Assembly: GCA_015059185.1 (NCBI GenBank) | Contig: SVAY01000002.1 | Span: 62,001 to 126,000 of the forward strand | Length of the DNA: 64,000 bases | Direction: 5' to 3' | Source: Erysipelotrichaceae bacterium | Lineage (GTDB): Bacteria; Bacillota_I; Bacilli_A; RFN20; CAG-826 | Part shown: positions 27,464-35,895 of the stretch, in pieces | Numbering within the stretch: the first letter of the stretch is position 1 | How the letters are laid out: each line of letters opens with the position of its first letter | Translations under genes and position numbers: made by a program | Notes under the pieces: model-generated | Told to the model about the DNA's origin: nothing | The model's input: the letters and a program-made list of their open reading frames with translations, nothing else | Database searches by the model: none

Positions 27464-29847
27464 TATTTCTTAGCCTCCTTTTGTATCTCGATGTCGCCTT
27501 TTGCGACTCTTTCACAGAATTCTTTGAATGTCATACCAGGATTGGATTGTTGATATTTTAAGAATTCCTCTAATAATTCTGCTTGTGTGAAGTTCTCTAG
27601 GATACTTCCTTTTTTCGTGGATTTCTTTTTCTTAGTCTCTTTCTCTTCCACTTGTTTTTCTGTGCCTTGTTCTTTTCTTTCTAAGGTTCTTTCATTTCTC
27701 ATTCTGATATCATAGAAGGCCTCTTTCTCATCGAATAAACGATCTTCAAGTTCAGATTGATCCATTTCACCAAATTTGTATAAAGGCACCTTAAATGAAG
27801 GGGTAAAGTATGTTTTAAGAGGATAGTTACCAAAGGTAACAATGATACTATGACCAATGTCGCCTGGTTTATTAAGTCTTTGAAGTTCACTAGGATAAAT
27901 AAGTGGTCTAGTTTGATAGCTAGTTGAATAGCTAGTCTCACTATGAGCGGTACCACTACTAGAGGTTGAAGCAATGGTGATATTACCACAGAGTTCACTA
28001 AATTCTTTACATGTTTGCATATCGTTAGAACCGATGAACATCTTAATACCACAGTTGCCTTTGATAATATCGGCAACGTTATCACCATAGACGTTATTAA
28101 GTTGAGCGTAGGATTGAATAATCATTTGGAACCAAATCTTTCTACTACGACCAACGGTGATGAACTTATCAAACTTAGAGATCTTTGGCATATTACCAAA
28201 TTCATCCATGATGAAGTAGACGTTACGTGGTAATGATAATTCTGGAGTGGTTGAGGCCACTTTAATTAATGTCTTATATATATTAAGGATAAAGATAGCA
28301 GCAAGATTGTGTCTGGTATCTTTTTCATCAGGAATCTTAAGGAATAAAGCGGTTGGGTGATCTGCTAAAGCACCAGCAGTAAAGTCGCTAGAGCTTGTTA
28401 AAGCGCAGACACCAGCGTCGTTAAATAATGTTAACTTATCGTAAACAATGGACATGTAAGACGCTCTAGTTGATTGAGCAGCGTCACAAACTTGTTTAGA
28501 TAAGGAATAAGCACGCGATAATGAACTACGTCCTTTAAAGTAATCACGGAGTTCTTTATAGTCTTCGTTAGAATTTTGAAGGATCTTAGCAAGGTTGAAG
28601 AAGTTAAATTTGCTCTTGCTCATTGTGCTACCTTCCATTTGAGCGTCTTCAAGCATCGCTAATAAGACAGCTAAAGTGATGGAACGAGCACCTTTTTCCC
28701 ATAATGGGTCTTTTTCATTTTCCACAGGAATAAGAACGGTGACTAAGTCGTTTAAGTCTTCATATACTTCGTCATAAATCTTTTTCTTATAAACTTTGAC
28801 GGCATTAATTAATCTTTGATAACTAATATAAGCTTTACCTTCAAATTCATACCATTCTTGAATATCTAAACTATCTTCGACTGGTTGATCAAGTTTAAGT
28901 CCACTTTCTAAGATGTCATCTTCACGCTTGTACGCTTTCCTGTGAGCATTACGATAATCTTCAAAATTATCCCAGATGGCATCAAGTGGGTTCCATCTAT
29001 ATGAAGAATAAGTATCTCTTAAGTCGATAACTTTAACGTCATATCCTCTATCCTTAAGGAATTTAGAATGCATTTGGAAAAGTTCACCCTTAGGGTCAGT
29101 GATGACCATTGAGGAACCAGCATTAGTAGAGGCTAAGATTTGAATCATTGGGGAAACGAAAGTTGTAGTTTTACCACTACCAGTAGAACCAATGATGATG
29201 GAGTGACATGGTGAATTGAATGCGACAACCATATCCTTTTCCTTATGGTTAAGTTTAGCGACAACAGGGATGCCGTCTTTTTTAACATTTCCGAGTTCGT
29301 TAAACATATATTTCTTAAATAATTTTTGTTTTTCTTTTAATGTCATCCAGTGGGAATTTTCTAAGTTTGAATTCTTAATTTGTTTTAATTCTCCATTATT
29401 TTTACCAAAAACGCTTAAAAATCCCTTATTAATAACAAATGTATAAAGAAGGAATAATCCCACGTAGACAAAACCAAATACAAGGAAATAAATCCAAGAG
29501 CTTGGCATAGTGACTAACGCACCAATCCAGTCAATAATTGTCACTTCAAATCCACAGTCAATAATCGCGTAAATTAGATAAGAGAAAATAACTGCAATAT
29601 CTAAAATAGCAAACATTACAAACAATACTTCTTGAATCTTTCCAGTCACATATCGAACAGAAACAATGATGCTTCCTAAAGCGAAGAATGTCACAGCGAA
29701 GAAGCCAAAGAATGAAAGACATTGGTTGATTGAAAAACCAGCTCCATAGTTATTAAAGAATCCACCCCACGCCATGAGTCCTGTAAAAAGAACACCTATA
29801 GTGGCTGAAACGGCTGTTACGATGTAAAATATATATCTCTTTTTCAT
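27463..29847 (-). CDS. virD4: VirD4/TraG-like T4SS coupling ATPase
   Basis: 794 residues from ATG 29847, which has GGAG 8 nt upstream and lies 4 nt after the lipoprotein stop; a longer frame reaching back into the lipoprotein gene is less likely. Four or five membrane helices occupy about residues 5-140. Walker A GSTGSGKT is at residues 220-227, followed by the TraG/VirD4 signature MVITDPKGELF and Walker B VYFIMDEFGNMPK, with VGRSRKIWFQMIIQSY after it. A C-terminal charged coiled tail follows. VirD4 proteins recruit substrates to the channel at the inner membrane face. It is coupled to the giant surface protein gene. No relaxase is encoded next to it, so its cargo may be protein rather than DNA. 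Confidence 0.95.
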   Translation of the reverse strand: MKKRYIFYIVTAVSATIGVLFTGLMAWGGFFNNYGAGFSINQCLSFFGFFAVTFFALGSIIVSVRYVTGKIQEVLFVMFAILDIAVIFSYLIYAIIDCGFEVTIIDWIGALVTMPSSWIYFLVFGFVYVGLFLLYTFVINKGFLSVFGKNNGELKQIKNSNLENSHWMTLKEKQKLFKKYMFNELGNVKKDGIPVVAKLNHKEKDMVVAFNSPCHSIIIGSTGSGKTTTFVSPMIQILASTNAGSSMVITDPKGELFQMHSKFLKDRGYDVKVIDLRDTYSSYRWNPLDAIWDNFEDYRNAHRKAYKREDDILESGLKLDQPVEDSLDIQEWYEFEGKAYISYQRLINAVKVYKKKIYDEVYEDLNDLVTVLIPVENEKDPLWEKGARSITLAVLLAMLEDAQMEGSTMSKSKFNFFNLAKILQNSNEDYKELRDYFKGRSSLSRAYSLSKQVCDAAQSTRASYMSIVYDKLTLFNDAGVCALTSSSDFTAGALADHPTALFLKIPDEKDTRHNLAAIFILNIYKTLIKVASTTPELSLPRNVYFIMDEFGNMPKISKFDKFITVGRSRKIWFQMIIQSYAQLNNVYGDNVADIIKGNCGIKMFIGSNDMQTCKEFSELCGNITIASTSSSGTAHSETSYSTSYQTRPLIYPSELQRLNKPGDIGHSIIVTFGNYPLKTYFTPSFKVPLYKFGEMDQSELEDRLFDEKEAFYDIRMRNERTLERKEQGTEKQVEEKETKKKKSTKKGSILENFTQAELLEEFLKYQQSNPGMTFKEFCERVAKGDIEIQKEAKK

Positions 29848-29851
29848 CTTT

Positions 29852-32800
29852 TTACTCCGTAGCTTGAGATGGTGTGGTTGGATGTACAAAGGTACCCATC
29901 TCTTCTGCCCATATATTGCTATCTGTATTCTTGAACATAATTTTGTAATAATAAGTTTTGCCATTTTCTAGGGTATTTAGATTAGTAATCTCAGCCTTAG
30001 TGTCATAGTCAAAGACCTTAATAGATTTAGCTTCTGCACCCTCTGTGATATTAACTAAAGTTGCAACTCCATCTTTAATCTTTAAATTCGTTTGCGCATT
30101 GAAATCAAGTACTCCATTAGAGTTCACAACTCTCTTATAGGTAAATGTACCAGTTTCAGCTAGCCAGTTACGTTCATTATCGTTATTAAATAAGACTACA
30201 TATGTATATGTTTGATCATATTCTAAATCAGTGAGGCTTGTGATATCTCCATTGACATTATAAATATTGATAGATCTAACGGTGTTAACAGGGTTAAGGC
30301 CAACAATAGATTCTTCTAATGTGTAATCAGCAACACCTTTATAGGAAATTAATAGGTTCTCAAAAGAGAATGGTGCATCATATGTTCCTGGTGTGGCGCC
30401 TTCAACTGTTACGCTACCACCATATACAATTGAGCCTTTGGCTTGAGCATAAACTGTGCTGGTTCCGTTCTTGAATGCAATAATGTATTGATAGGTAGTA
30501 CCTACCACAAAATTATTAACACTTACTTCAGTATGACCGCTGTAGAACTTGATAGAATCTACTTCAATATCGCTAGCTATTCCAATAACGGAAGCGGAAT
30601 TACCCATTAAAACGATGTTTGTTGCATCAATATCTTTAGGTTCGCTACCAGAAGTATCTTGAACCTTTTGATAGAGGAATGAGCCTCTTTCACCAATCCA
30701 GTTAAGACCGTCAGTGTTCTTAAATAACACTTCATAAGTATATGTCTGACCAGTAACTAAAGAATTAACACCAATCGAATTTCCTTCATTATCATAGAAA
30801 TTGATGGATCTAACTATATTTTGAGGATCAAGATCAACAATTGACGCTGTTAATGTAGGATCAGTAGCACTGGTCTGTCCAATCTTAATGTTTGCTAAAG
30901 AGAATGGAGTATCATAATTACCACTACTGCCTTTAACTTGTACTCTACCGCCGATATAGATATCACCTGTTTCTTGAGCATAAACCTTATTAGTACTGTT
31001 ATCATTTTCAAAGACAATAGAATATCTATAAACATTATTAGCTTGTAATGAGCTAGGTTGAACTTCGCCATCACCTAAGTAGAACTTTACGGATTTGACT
31101 TCAATATCTTCGCTAATATTAACGATAGAAGCAGTATTACCGCAAATCGAGATATTATCAGCAGTAATTGGGTCATGTGTAGTCAAGTCTTTTACCCTTT
31201 CATAGGAGAAAGAGCCTGTTTCTTCACCCCAAATAGTGTCTGCTTTATTAACAAAGACAATATTATAGTTATAACTATGGCCATCTTCTAACGCATCTAA
31301 ACTGACAGTTTGAGAAGTGCTAGTATCACTAACAGAAATAGTTTCTATATCTAATTGAGTTCCAACATATGATGAATCATATATTGTAGATGCTTCACCA
31401 TCTTGAATTGATAATTCTTTAACAGTGAAAGGTGCATCCTTATAGGTAAAAGATCCTGCCGCATCAACATAGACCGCTGATTCTTGTTGATTAAATTCAA
31501 CTTTATAGTAATAAGTATTACCAAATACAAAATTGCTTGGATCAATTGAAGTTTCGTAAGTATTAGTTGTATAAAAGTTAATAGATTTAGCAGTAACTCC
31601 AGATTCAACATTTACAATACGAGCTTTCTCAGCACTATTTTCACCACTAGTGCAAATGTGAATATTGCTAGCATCAAATTCTTTAGTATATTCACCATCG
31701 GTGTTTAAAGTTTTAACAGTATCATATTTAAATGTGCCTACTAACATATTTACCAAAAGGCTTTCATTTAACGCTTCTTTTTCTGCTTCAACCCCATTAT
31801 TCACCTCAAACTCAAGAGAGAATTCATAAGTGTTTTCAACTGTAAGTTGATTAATTTGTACAGGTGTACGAGTCACTTCTTCAGTTGTAGAATCAGTGGT
31901 AACCTTATAAAGGCTAAGCACAGTAGGTGATACGGTATAGTTACTTGGGAAATCTCCACTTAAAGCGAGAGGTCCAGTTATTTGATAAGTATTACCAGTT
32001 ATATCAAATTTAATATCTTCTAAGGATATGTCATGATAAGGATCAACTGGATCACGGATAACTCCGTCATATACGCGAGCTATAGCGTTGGCAGGTTGAA
32101 TTAAGACATAGACTGGGAGTGATTCTAAATCAGTTTTTTGGTTTGAATCTTTAGCAGTAAATGTTGCCACAACAGGATATTCGCCAACATAAGTAAACCC
32201 TTCACTAGGTTGATCTAATGAAATATCAACTAAATCATCAAATGAAGAAGGTAAGATATGTGAATCATCAACATAGAAAGCTTCCCCAGTAAATGTAACA
32301 TTCAAGCCATCTAATTCGGCAATATCTCTAATTTCAATGATTTCCGGGGCAATGGTTAAAGAAGCTTCAAGAGGCTTAATCTCATAATGATTAGTATCTC
32401 CGCCTTCAATATAGGCTTTCAAAACATATTTGCCAACATTACTGCAGTCAACAATCTCATGGCCATATTCATCTTCAACAACACAATTTGCTGTTAAACC
32501 ATGAGGTAAAGCTTCTGGGTTAATAAGTTCAGGCTTATATGGTATTCCATCATGTGTTTTAACAACACTAGGAAATGAAACACCACTTAAATCATAGTCA
32601 ACTTTCTCAATTGTTAATTTCGCAGTTTTGCTTTCAATCTTTTTATAGTTAGGGTTGTCATTAACAAATTCAGCGTGAACATAATATGTGCCCGCGTTCG
32701 CAACCTTATTTAAAATTATTTTTTGTGTAGAATCCCAATATGTATATAAAACATTTACGCCTTCTGGTACATTGAGAGCTTCGATTGTTTGAGGTTCACC

Positions 32801-33397
32801 ATTATATGGAACTGTTTTATCTTCAAAAACAATAGCACTTTCATCATGGCTCTTAGGTAAAATCTCTAAAGTAGCCTCTAAAGTTTTAGTAGCATAACCA
32901 CTTTTTTCAATAACAGCGGTAACTGCATAAGTTCCAATATTGGTAAATGAATATCCTTTTGGGAAAGTAACGGTAGCACCCTCAGGTAATTCATGGTTTA
33001 GCTTTACATCATGTGGTTTTCCATCATAAACGCATTTATATCCAACAAGTTCATAGTCATCACTAAACTCATTTAGAACAACATTGATCTTCATCGTTGT
33101 AGAGTAGTAAGTATGATAAACAACCTTAACTTCTTGCTTTCCGATTTTGAAGAACTTTAATCTTTCGGCCTCAGGAATCATACTTTCTTCAAGTTCAATC
33201 TCTCCTTCTGCGCCACTTTCGTAATGGAGAGTAACCATAATTCCATCATATGAGAACTTACCGAAAGGAACCTCTATTTCATCTTCATTACTCATGCTAA
33301 TACTTTCAAGAGATGAAGAGCCTGTACAGGACGCAGCAAACAAACAACTAAAGGATATTAGTACTGCGGCTAGTAAGGATTTCAAACTTTTTCTCAT
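29852..33397 (-). CDS. Large repeat lipoprotein with MBG-like and FN3-like repeats
   Basis: 1181 residues from ATG 33397, where the signal peptide reads MRKSLKSLLA; a TTG eight codons upstream is the alternative. The lipobox is FAASC, so the N-terminal cysteine should be lipidated. Residues about 100-380 contain MBG-like repeats (YDGKPHDVKL, GTYAVTAVIEKSGY, PYNGEPQTIEAL, NAGTYYVHAEF). From about 530 to the end there are seven or so copies of a beta-rich repeat of 70-90 residues (consensus: I....A.ISN.....KSI.FY....V....L..G.TY.Y.I.F.N). It is the first gene of the island's main transcript and no ribosome-binding site is evident. It should lie on the outer face of the membrane and could form, with the giant protein, the external part of the secretion system. 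Confidence 0.8.
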   Translation of the reverse strand: MRKSLKSLLAAVLISFSCLFAASCTGSSSLESISMSNEDEIEVPFGKFSYDGIMVTLHYESGAEGEIELEESMIPEAERLKFFKIGKQEVKVVYHTYYSTTMKINVVLNEFSDDYELVGYKCVYDGKPHDVKLNHELPEGATVTFPKGYSFTNIGTYAVTAVIEKSGYATKTLEATLEILPKSHDESAIVFEDKTVPYNGEPQTIEALNVPEGVNVLYTYWDSTQKIILNKVANAGTYYVHAEFVNDNPNYKKIESKTAKLTIEKVDYDLSGVSFPSVVKTHDGIPYKPELINPEALPHGLTANCVVEDEYGHEIVDCSNVGKYVLKAYIEGGDTNHYEIKPLEASLTIAPEIIEIRDIAELDGLNVTFTGEAFYVDDSHILPSSFDDLVDISLDQPSEGFTYVGEYPVVATFTAKDSNQKTDLESLPVYVLIQPANAIARVYDGVIRDPVDPYHDISLEDIKFDITGNTYQITGPLALSGDFPSNYTVSPTVLSLYKVTTDSTTEEVTRTPVQINQLTVENTYEFSLEFEVNNGVEAEKEALNESLLVNMLVGTFKYDTVKTLNTDGEYTKEFDASNIHICTSGENSAEKARIVNVESGVTAKSINFYTTNTYETSIDPSNFVFGNTYYYKVEFNQQESAVYVDAAGSFTYKDAPFTVKELSIQDGEASTIYDSSYVGTQLDIETISVSDTSTSQTVSLDALEDGHSYNYNIVFVNKADTIWGEETGSFSYERVKDLTTHDPITADNISICGNTASIVNISEDIEVKSVKFYLGDGEVQPSSLQANNVYRYSIVFENDNSTNKVYAQETGDIYIGGRVQVKGSSGNYDTPFSLANIKIGQTSATDPTLTASIVDLDPQNIVRSINFYDNEGNSIGVNSLVTGQTYTYEVLFKNTDGLNWIGERGSFLYQKVQDTSGSEPKDIDATNIVLMGNSASVIGIASDIEVDSIKFYSGHTEVSVNNFVVGTTYQYIIAFKNGTSTVYAQAKGSIVYGGSVTVEGATPGTYDAPFSFENLLISYKGVADYTLEESIVGLNPVNTVRSINIYNVNGDITSLTDLEYDQTYTYVVLFNNDNERNWLAETGTFTYKRVVNSNGVLDFNAQTNLKIKDGVATLVNITEGAEAKSIKVFDYDTKAEITNLNTLENGKTYYYKIMFKNTDSNIWAEEMGTFVHPTTPSQATE

Positions 33398-33581
33398 AAA
33401 ATTTATATATTTGTTTGTCAACTTTTAAATTACGTTTGTCAAGTAACCAAAAATCTTTTAGACATATGCATTATATAGGCGTAGGAAAGAAAGGAAAATC
33501 TTTTCATTTTTAGAACGCCAAAAGATGTTATAAAATCGCAAATTATTATCTTTAGATAAGTCATAAAAATCAATCAGGACT

Positions 33582-33610
33582 ATACATTTGTAATCTCCGT
33601 TATTTGTAAC
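33582..33610. promoter_or_regulatory. Two adjacent palindrome-like operators (ACATTTGTAA type)
   Basis: ATACATTTGTAA followed 5 bp later by GTTATTTGTAAC. The first shares ACATTTGTAAT with 6187-6197 and 6318-6328 at the opposite end of the island. Confidence 0.3.
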
Positions 33611-33716
33611 ATCCTAAATTTTTTGTGGAATTCATCATTAATAATAAGTTACAAAAAGTCTCTATCAAAATGCTCTTTTTAATAATAATGTCTTTTTTAG
33701 AATTATGAAAATGAGC

Positions 33717-33741
33717 AACAAAAAAGCACCTTACGGCGCTT
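33717..33741 (-). terminator. Terminator of the SARP response regulator gene
   Basis: On the minus strand AAGCGCC-GTAA-GGTGCTT followed by TTTTGTT; a 7-bp stem with one G-T pair, 15 bp after the stop codon. Confidence 0.8.
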
Positions 33742-33755
33742 AGAATTTATAACGA

Positions 33756-34526
33756 TTAATCGTCGTATTCAAGGGAGAAAAATGCCCATGAATATTGAAT
33801 CATATATTCTCCTCGATACGACCTAACTGCGTCAGGATTATTCTTCTTATATTCATATGCATCACAGTCAATTTTATTTGGATCAATACAACATTCATTA
33901 TGCCTTTTAATGAAGACATCACTGCAGCCAACAGCCTTGAGAGTTTGTTGGATATCAGCGATTAAGTTTCTAAGATATGATTTATGGTCCTCTTCCCATA
34001 ATATTGCGTTTAGTTCGTTAATATTTGCAGTTGCACCTTCTCTATCAACGAGGTAGGCAAATAACTCTTTCGATTTACTTCTTTGGAATTTAAGTGGATT
34101 ACCGTCAACAAACACTTCAAAGTTACCAAAGCACTTAACAGACAATCTTTTATCACTCTTAACGAGAATTGGATGTCTGAGAGCTTCTAATTCTTCCGTG
34201 ATTTTTTGAGCCTTTACTGGTTTAGATAAATAGCCAGAAGCATGAATCTTATATGCATCTAAAGCATAATTATCATAAGCGGTAACAAATATCACATTAA
34301 TAGTAGGATTAATCTTTTTAAGTTCTTTCGCGAGTTGAATACCATTTAATTCAGGCATTTCAATATCTAAAAAAGCAATATCGATTTGTTTATTCTTACT
34401 TTCTTTAAGAGCTTCCAATGGATTTTCATAAGCAAAAATCTCAGTATCTTCTGGTAATGCTTTTTTGGCCTCAGTTTGAAGTCTTACAAGATTTAAATGT
34501 TCATCATCTACTAAAATAACCTTCAT
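33756..34526 (-). CDS. Response regulator with SARP/OmpR-type winged-helix output domain
   Basis: 256 residues. Receiver domain at residues 1-120: VDDEH, phospho-acceptor Asp54 in FLDIEMP, Thr in FVTAY, Lys in LSKPV. Residues about 128-215 form a SARP-like OmpR-type winged helix (LSVKCFGNFEVFVDGNPLKF..SKSKELFAYLVD), followed by the start of a BTAD-like helical segment (CDAYEYKKN...YRGEYM). SARP regulators are known to bind direct repeats with 11-bp spacing near the -35 region and to activate transcription. Exactly such repeats precede the virB6 and the three paralogous genes. It lies 20 nt after the LytS-type kinase gene and ends at its own terminator. I infer it is the controller of the secretion island, activated by the adjacent kinase. 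Confidence 0.85.
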   Translation of the reverse strand: MKVILVDDEHLNLVRLQTEAKKALPEDTEIFAYENPLEALKESKNKQIDIAFLDIEMPELNGIQLAKELKKINPTINVIFVTAYDNYALDAYKIHASGYLSKPVKAQKITEELEALRHPILVKSDKRLSVKCFGNFEVFVDGNPLKFQRSKSKELFAYLVDREGATANINELNAILWEEDHKSYLRNLIADIQQTLKAVGCSDVFIKRHNECCIDPNKIDCDAYEYKKNNPDAVRSYRGEYMIQYSWAFFSLEYDD

Positions 34527-34546
34527 AACTCTATTATTTTAACTCT

Positions 34547-35833
34547 TTATTTATAAAAAGTGATAGTGACTTTTGTTCCTTTACCCACTTCACTTTCAAA
34601 TTTTACATCCCCTTTACACATTGAAGCGATACGATGCCTTACATTATTTAGACCAATATGCTTATTGCCTTTAAAATCAATGTCATTCATATCAAACCCT
34701 ACACCATCGTCTATGACTTCAACATAAATGGCTGTATCATCTTCATATGTTTTTAACGTAACTTCTCCGCCTTCAATCTTTTTTAAGACGCCATGTTTAA
34801 TAGCGTTTTCTACAAAAGGTTGAATGCTTAAAGCAGGAATATAGAAGTCAGCCACTTGAATGTCATAAACAACACTTAATCTATCATTAAATCTCATTTG
34901 TTCTAAATTCACATAAGTATTAATGTGCTTTAGTTCATCATTAAACGGGATTAAAGATGTTTGGGTTAATGCAGAAAAATTAGCCCTTAAATAGTCAGTA
35001 AAATCATCAAGGGCTTTTTGGGCTTTATCTGGATCAATTGTGATTAATGTCGAAATGGAAGATAAGGTGTTATAGATAAAGTGAGGTCTAATTTGAGACA
35101 TCATAATCTTGATATTCGCATCTTCAAGCTTTCTTTCACCTTCTTCAAGCCTGATATTCTTTTCTACGTTAATAAATAAGAATAATATTTCAATCGCAAG
35201 TAAGAGGGTCACATACGCAATCGCATATCCCGGCATGAGGTTTTGCAAAACGATAGAAAGCGCAGGTAAAATAACATAGATAGAGAATCCAATCTTTTCT
35301 CTTTTAGTAAGTTCTTTTTGGAATAATACATAAAAGAACGAGATAGCAAGGATAATGAATTGATAGAGTTGAGAGACAATCATCATAATCATCGCACCTC
35401 TATGATAAACTCCACCTTCACCGTTAAAATACATATGAGTAAAGATATTCACAATATCGCTTATTACAATTAAGGAGAATAAAGATATATTTACAATATC
35501 TAATATTCTTTTAGTCTTTGATTCATGATTTACAAATCTTGTCATATATAAATAAAAGAGGAAGACCTCAATATTATTCATAATGTAAAAAACTGTATAT
35601 GATGTAATGATAAATGCTTCATTTTGTTGACCAGTTTCAACTAAATAATTATTGATTAATACAAAAGTAAAATAAGACGCAAAGTGGATAGCGGTAAAAA
35701 TAAAGAAATTTAATAAAGTATATTCATCTTTTCTTTTATGCTTCTTAAGTAAGATATTAACGATGTGCACTAAAAGGATTAAAACACCGATTAAACATAC
35801 TGTCGCATTAAAAATACTTTTAGGATTATTCAT
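34547..35833 (-). CDS. LytS-type sensor histidine kinase paired with the SARP regulator
   Basis: 428 residues. About six or seven membrane helices in residues 10-225. The phospho-acceptor motif IRPHFIYN with His251 is followed by a GHKL ATPase domain (PFVENAIKHGV, DDGVGFDM, LNNVRHR). It is paralogous to the kinase at 4746-6029; both lack an obvious extracellular domain. No ribosome-binding site precedes ATG 35833, and a TATAAT box lies only 10 nt upstream (35844-35849 on the minus strand), so the mRNA may be leaderless. It is co-transcribed with the SARP regulator gene. Confidence 0.9.
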   Translation of the reverse strand: MNNPKSIFNATVCLIGVLILLVHIVNILLKKHKRKDEYTLLNFFIFTAIHFASYFTFVLINNYLVETGQQNEAFIITSYTVFYIMNNIEVFLFYLYMTRFVNHESKTKRILDIVNISLFSLIVISDIVNIFTHMYFNGEGGVYHRGAMIMMIVSQLYQFIILAISFFYVLFQKELTKREKIGFSIYVILPALSIVLQNLMPGYAIAYVTLLLAIEILFLFINVEKNIRLEEGERKLEDANIKIMMSQIRPHFIYNTLSSISTLITIDPDKAQKALDDFTDYLRANFSALTQTSLIPFNDELKHINTYVNLEQMRFNDRLSVVYDIQVADFYIPALSIQPFVENAIKHGVLKKIEGGEVTLKTYEDDTAIYVEVIDDGVGFDMNDIDFKGNKHIGLNNVRHRIASMCKGDVKFESEVGKGTKVTITFYK

Positions 35834-35895
35834 AACAATTAGTATTATAAACTATCTGTTTATAGATATGAGATAAAAATTATTCGAAATGAAAA

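Larger units (their letters stand above)
33422..33755. other. Intergenic region upstream of the island's main transcript
   Basis: No gene is visible. It contains two TTGACAAAC copies 21 bp apart on the minus strand just upstream of the lipoprotein, a TATAAT on the minus strand near 33468-33473, the operator-like ATACATTTGTAA (33582-33593) and GTTATTTGTAAC (33599-33610), and the terminator of the SARP regulator gene (33717-33741). The 11-bp-spaced TGTTGCAC pair is not found here. Confidence 0.5.

Noticed and set aside
14504..33397. Reading the island as a Mycoplasma-type integrative conjugative element
   Set aside because: Coupling protein, VirB4 and the polytopic protein agree, but relaxase-like, recombinase and replication genes and flanking repeats are missing within the window.
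33417..33443. The paired TTGACAAAC upstream of the repeat lipoprotein as another copy of the 11-bp repeats
   Set aside because: The sequence differs and the spacing is 21 bp; they are more likely -35-like boxes.
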